Source of the DNA: Syntrophales bacterium
Lineage (GTDB): Bacteria; Desulfobacterota; Syntrophia; Syntrophales; UBA2210
Assembly (NCBI GenBank): GCA_030655735.1
Contig: JAUSPK010000228.1
Span: 1-9,142, forward strand
Length of the DNA: 9,142 bases
Direction of reading: 5' to 3'
Shown: piece by piece, positions 6,290-9,142 of the stretch
Layout: the number at the start of each line of letters is the position of its first letter
How positions within the stretch are numbered: position 1 is the stretch's first letter
Notes under the pieces: model-generated
The model's database searches: none
What the model was told of the DNA's origin: nothing
Seen by the model: only the letters and a program-made list of their open reading frames with translations
Made by a program: the position numbers and the translations under genes

Positions 6290-6330
6290 AAAAGGAGTCT
6301 CACGTATGTGAGGCTCCTTTTCTTGCTTTT
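6290..6330 (+). terminator. Strong rho-independent terminator after the aldehyde oxidoreductase operon
   Basis: AAAAGGAG-T-CTCAC (6290-6303) pairs with GTGAG-G-CTCCTTTT (6308-6321) across a 4-base loop, the single internal pair being G-U. TTTTCTTGCTTTT follows, and the A-run at the left foot could also serve the opposite strand. It lies about 75 bases after the stop at 6216 and closes the ADH-AOR unit. Confidence 0.85.
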
Positions 6331-6435
6331 CGACACGCTCAAAGTACCGAGAAGCGTCGGGGGACTCGTGGTCTCCCGGCCGTGATACATGACTCGTGAT
6401 GAGCGTCGAATGGTCTCGAGTGAAGTCGAGAGACC
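6329..6435. repeat. REP-like palindromic segment
   Basis: TTCGACACGCTC (6329-6340) is nearly complementary to GAGCGTCGAA (6401-6410), with a two-base bulge. Immediately after, 6412-6435 forms a compact hairpin with GGTCTC pairing to GAGACC. Short imperfect palindromes of the TCGA-CGCTC type are common intergenic repeats in many bacterial genomes. This belongs to the 591-base gene-free stretch 6217-6807, in which I see no real gene. Confidence 0.45.
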
Positions 6436-6443
6436 TTTAAATC

Positions 6444-6765
6444 GGCCGTGTGCCCCTCAACCTTGATTCCATCAACCGGCACTGTGATATATTATTTCTC
6501 GGGTTTTCGCTTGACGAACCTAACTGTGTAGGTATATTTTCAGAAAAAATATTCTCCATCGACAGCGGTCCGATCCCGGCGGGAAGATCCGTCAGACCCG
6601 GGTACTTATCAACCTTCCTGCTCTTGCTGAAAACTCCGGAAGCTGTCTCTTCCAAGCCGTAATCCGGCTAGGGTGAATCTGGTAACGCGAGGATAGCTCA
6701 ACGTATGTCACGATCCGGTTTTGCGAGACCGGCGCTTGATCACACCCTTCAGTGTAATGATTTTC
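6444..6765 (+). repeat. Dispersed intergenic repeat, copy B (promoter and leader cassette)
   Basis: This aligns with copy A over its whole length in the same orientation, from CCGT-TGCCCC at the left to ATGATTTT at the right. The best-kept blocks are the promoter, TTCTCCATCGACAGC (6552-6566), AGCTGTCTCTTC (6641-6652) and TCAACGTATGTCAC (6698-6711). A local stem ATCC-GG/CC-GGGT is compatible with substitutions that keep pairing in both copies, but the evidence for a conserved fold is thin. It leads into the glycerol-3-phosphate dehydrogenase gene. Confidence 0.75.
6511..6538 (+). promoter_or_regulatory. Predicted sigma70-type promoter in repeat copy B
   Basis: TTGACG (6511-6516) and TATATT (6533-6538) are 16 bases apart, the same arrangement as in copy A. 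The predicted transcript would start near 6545 and carry a leader of roughly 260 bases before the GlpD-type gene. Confidence 0.6.
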
Positions 6766-6773
6766 TGATGTGA
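6705..6773 (+). CDS. Putative 22-residue leader peptide in repeat copy B
   Basis: A GAGGA (6689-6693) lies 11 bases before an ATG that opens a 22-residue frame beginning MSRSGFARPALDH and ending at TGA 6771-6773. Its start, Shine-Dalgarno position and first residues correspond to the short frame in copy A, whereas the ends differ. The stop falls inside a perfect palindrome, 34 bases before the start of the GlpD-type gene. This may be an upstream regulatory frame; translation is not shown by sequence alone. Confidence 0.3.
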   Translation: MSRSGFARPALDHTLQCNDFLM

Positions 6774-6785
6774 GACAGTGTCTCA
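6771..6785. promoter_or_regulatory. Perfect 15-base palindrome before the GlpD-type gene
   Basis: TGAGACA-G-TGTCTCA has seven-base arms around one central G. It lies between the short leader frame and the Shine-Dalgarno of the gene at 6808, far downstream of the predicted promoter. It could be an operator acting as a roadblock, or part of a second promoter that I cannot identify. It has no counterpart in repeat copy A. Confidence 0.45.
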
Positions 6786-6807
6786 GAAACGCGTAGAGGA
6801 CACAAAA

Positions 6808-8409
6808 ATGACAAGCAATTCAGCAATAGACGCAACCCGGCGAGAGCAGTCTCTTGCAACACTGCAACGCGAGCAATTTGATGTCCTGGTGATCGGGGCA
6901 GGGATTACCGGATGCGGCGTAGCCAGGGATGCCGCCATGAGAGGGCTGCGTGTGGCCCTGGTGGACGCCGGCGACATTGGAGCGGCGACATCCAGTCGAT
7001 CCGCGAAACTGATACACGGGGGTGCCAGATATCTGGCCCAGGGTCAAATGACCGTGGTTAAAGAGGCAGCTAACGAACGACGTATTATCAGAAAACTGGC
7101 GCCTCACCTGTCCCTGACCAACCCCATGGTAGTGCTGGCCAGAAGCAAGACGGCCCTGGCCATGTTGAGCTCAGGCCTGTGGACGTATGAAAAACTGGGT
7201 CATGTTGATAAAAAGGAACGACATGTCATGTGGGATAAGGACGATTTGAAAACCAATGAACCCAGTGTGAAAAGGGACGATCTGGTTGGGGCTGCCGTCT
7301 ACCCTGAATACCAGACAGAGGACTCGCGTCTGACACTGGCCAATGCCCGGAGCGCGGCCGCTCATGGAGCCGTGGTCGCCACCTACGCGGCAGTTGATAC
7401 GATAGTAATGAAAAATGGCACGGCGGTCGGGGCCATGGTACGCGATGTCCTGTCCGGAAAGGGAGAACCATTCGAGGTCAGAGCCAAGGTTGTGGTCAAC
7501 GCGGCAGGACCCTGGGTGGATGCCGTCCGGAAAATGGAAGAGAGAGGGGCGGCGAATAAATTGCAGTTGACCAAAGGCATTCACCTGATTTTCTCCAGGG
7601 ATCGACTGCCCATGGAACGGACCATCTGCTGGTCCGGTCCGGACAAAAGGGGGTTGTTTGCCGTACCGCGGGGACGGTTTGTGTACATGGGCACCACGGA
7701 CACCTTTTACCCAAAACCCGAATACTGGCCCGAGATCACCCGGGAAGACATCGATTACCTGAGGGATTCGGCCAGTACGGTTTTTAACGTTGATCCGTTA
7801 ACCGACGCCGACATCGTCGGTCTATGGTCCGGTATCCGGCCCCTGCTGGGAGAAGAAGGCAAAAAGCCCTCTGAGATCTCCAGGAGAAACGAACTGTTGA
7901 TGGGGCCCGGCGGCATGATCAGCGTGGCCGGCGGGAAATTGACCAGCTACCGTTCCATGGCAGAGCGGGTGGGAGACGAGTGTCAGAAGACACTGGGTAT
8001 GAAACCGTCAGCGGCCGCAACGGATGATGAACCCCTGCCCGGAGGCGATCTGGGCGAACCGTTCGAGACCTTTACAGCCAGGGTCGAGGCATTGGGACTG
8101 TCATCGGTTGAAGCACAGCGTCTCGCCCGACTGTACGGATCCGAGGCGTTAACACTTTTTTCTGAAAAGTCGGGCCCGGCCGTGGAGGCTGAATTCGCCG
8201 TGAAGAATGAGGGCGCCCTGACGCTGGAAGACTACTGGGTGCGCAGAAGTGCCCGATCGAATTTCGATGATAACGGCGGCATGGACGCGCTTGAGCCCGC
8301 GGCTGAAGTCATGGGAAATCTGCTCAAGTGGTCTGAAGCGGAAAAAAACAATCAGATCGAGCTGTGCCGAAAGCGCCGGCAGAAAGAGATGAGTATCCTC
8401 AACAAGTAA
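6808..8409 (+). CDS. glpD: FAD-dependent glycerol-3-phosphate dehydrogenase (GlpD family)
   Basis: The 533-residue protein would oxidise sn-glycerol 3-phosphate to dihydroxyacetone phosphate, passing electrons through FAD to quinone at the membrane. An N-terminal dinucleotide-binding motif GAGITG (30-35) is followed by the family signature TSSRSAKLIHGGARYL (61-76). Later blocks are NAAGPWVDAV (231-240), GTTDT (295-299) and SVAGGKLTSYR (372-382), then the C-terminal helical domain with LEDYWVRRSARSNF near 470-490. The length fits the Bacillus-type GlpD. I chose the ATG at 6808, which has AGAGGA at the right distance; an in-frame GTG at 6778 sits in the centre of a palindrome and has no good site. 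The next gene follows after 38 bases, so the two are probably one operon driven from repeat copy B. Assignment to the family is firm; the exact substrate is inferred. Confidence 0.9.
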   Translation: MTSNSAIDATRREQSLATLQREQFDVLVIGAGITGCGVARDAAMRGLRVALVDAGDIGAATSSRSAKLIHGGARYLAQGQMTVVKEAANERRIIRKLAPHLSLTNPMVVLARSKTALAMLSSGLWTYEKLGHVDKKERHVMWDKDDLKTNEPSVKRDDLVGAAVYPEYQTEDSRLTLANARSAAAHGAVVATYAAVDTIVMKNGTAVGAMVRDVLSGKGEPFEVRAKVVVNAAGPWVDAVRKMEERGAANKLQLTKGIHLIFSRDRLPMERTICWSGPDKRGLFAVPRGRFVYMGTTDTFYPKPEYWPEITREDIDYLRDSASTVFNVDPLTDADIVGLWSGIRPLLGEEGKKPSEISRRNELLMGPGGMISVAGGKLTSYRSMAERVGDECQKTLGMKPSAAATDDEPLPGGDLGEPFETFTARVEALGLSSVEAQRLARLYGSEALTLFSEKSGPAVEAEFAVKNEGALTLEDYWVRRSARSNFDDNGGMDALEPAAEVMGNLLKWSEAEKNNQIELCRKRRQKEMSILNK

Positions 8410-8447
8410 TTCGATGCGTCAGATGCACGGTAAGGGGGACATCCCGG

Positions 8448-9142
8448 ATGATTTTAGAAGTTATAGAAAAGCTGAAAGGGGCCATCGGACCCGAAAAAGT
8501 AACAACCGATACAACCATTCTGAAGGAACTCAGACACGACTATTCGGTGACGAGCAAGCTGGCGGACTTGCAGGGCAGGGGAGCCCCGAATCCAGGCTGT
8601 GTCGTCAATCCGGAAAACACCCGGGATGTCGTTGCAATCGTCAAGATCTGCAACGAGCATAAAGCGCTGCTGATCCCCTTCGGTCTGGGGTCCGGTGTGT
8701 GCGGCGGCATTATTGCAACCCCTGAGACCGTGCTGCTGGACATGAGTTCCATGAAACGGATCCGCACAATAGACAAGCTGAACCTGATGGCCACCTTCGA
8801 TGCCGGTGTCAGAGGGACTGATGCCGAGGCGTCAGTGGCCAAGGAAGGCATGACCATCGGGCACTATCCGCAATCCATCGAACTGAGCACCGTTGGCGGG
8901 TGGGTTGCCACCCGTTCTTCGGGTCAGTTTTCCAGCGCCTACGGCAGTATTGAGGATGTGGTGATGGGCCTGGAAGTGGTGTTGCCCAACGGAGAGGTCC
9001 TGGAGACACGCCTGACACCCAGGGCCTCCGCCGGGCCTGATCTCAAACACCTGTTTCTGGGGAGCGAAGGGACACTGGGCATCATCACGGCGGTCACCTT
9101 TTCTCTGCGCTGGAGGGCGGAAAAGCAGGGGTACAGCGCTTT
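8448..9142 (+). CDS. FAD-linked oxidase resembling alkylglycerone-phosphate synthase (partial, cut by window end)
   Basis: A frame open to the window edge encodes at least 231 residues of a VAO/PCMH-type FAD protein. It starts MILEVIEKLKGAIG after AAGGGGG placed about 11 bases before the ATG. The FAD-binding loop PFGLGSGVCGGI is at 77-88. The second half, with STVGGWVATRSSGQFSSAYG (147-166), then PRASAGPDLKH (191-201) and GSEGTLGIIT (205-214), closely recalls alkyldihydroxyacetone-phosphate synthase (AGPS), which swaps the acyl chain of acyl-DHAP for a fatty alcohol to make ether lipids. GlcD/D-lactate-type oxidases share the fold, so that remains the alternative. Coupling to a DHAP-forming GlpD 38 bases upstream supports the AGPS reading. 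The C-terminal domain that would decide it lies outside the window. Confidence 0.82.
   Translation, partial: MILEVIEKLKGAIGPEKVTTDTTILKELRHDYSVTSKLADLQGRGAPNPGCVVNPENTRDVVAIVKICNEHKALLIPFGLGSGVCGGIIATPETVLLDMSSMKRIRTIDKLNLMATFDAGVRGTDAEASVAKEGMTIGHYPQSIELSTVGGWVATRSSGQFSSAYGSIEDVVMGLEVVLPNGEVLETRLTPRASAGPDLKHLFLGSEGTLGIITAVTFSLRWRAEKQGYSA

Noticed and set aside
8414..8662. 82-codon frame after the GlpD-type gene
   Set aside because: It overlaps the start of the FAD-oxidase gene in another frame. The latter has a good ribosome site, is open to the window end and shows a clear family match.

Overview
The window looks like the chromosome of a strictly anaerobic Desulfobacterota-type bacterium (a syntroph or sulfate reducer), though the organism cannot be named from the sequence. 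The reasons are an oxygen-sensitive 4-hydroxybutyryl-CoA dehydratase-family enzyme, a tungsten/molybdenum aldehyde:ferredoxin oxidoreductase, an iron-dependent alcohol dehydrogenase, and G-rich Shine-Dalgarno sequences of the AAGGGGG type.

Layout. Bases 1-132 are AT-rich with no gene seen. At 133-177 lies the 3' half of a tRNA-Asn gene, from the anticodon loop to CCA, followed by a terminator hairpin and a small GIY-YIG nuclease gene (226-480). Such a tRNA half is typical of the far end of an element integrated in a tRNA gene, so 1-132 is probably the edge of an element lying to the left. Next comes a minus-strand abfD-like gene (606-2051). After a long regulatory interval come three plus-strand genes: a small SCP2-like protein (2630-2983), an iron alcohol dehydrogenase (3081-4376) and an aldehyde:ferredoxin oxidoreductase (4381-6216). 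The last two are tightly coupled. A terminator, a second tRNA-3'-end-like scrap and a 591-base gene-free stretch separate these from a second operon: a GlpD-type FAD glycerol-3-phosphate dehydrogenase (6808-8409) and the start of an FAD oxidase resembling alkylglycerone-phosphate synthase (8448 to the window end).

The most unusual signal is a dispersed intergenic repeat in one orientation. There are two long copies (about 2222-2560 and 6444-6765) and one short fragment (about 495-540). Both long copies carry the same strong sigma70-like promoter (TTGACG, 16 bp, TATACT or TATATT) and end in a short Shine-Dalgarno-led reading frame beginning MS-x-S-x-FAR. Both sit directly upstream of an operon. 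The repeat could be a portable promoter/leader cassette. The minus-strand promoter of the dehydratase gene has its -10 box inside one arm of a perfect 13-bp inverted repeat.

Working together (inference): the alcohol dehydrogenase and the aldehyde oxidoreductase would interconvert an alcohol, aldehyde and acid, and the dehydratase would link a 4-hydroxyacyl-CoA to crotonyl-CoA. This fits 4-hydroxybutyrate, GABA or diol metabolism, but no CoA-activating enzyme is in view. The GlpD and alkyl-synthase pair suggests glycerol-3-phosphate/DHAP chemistry, possibly ether-lipid synthesis.
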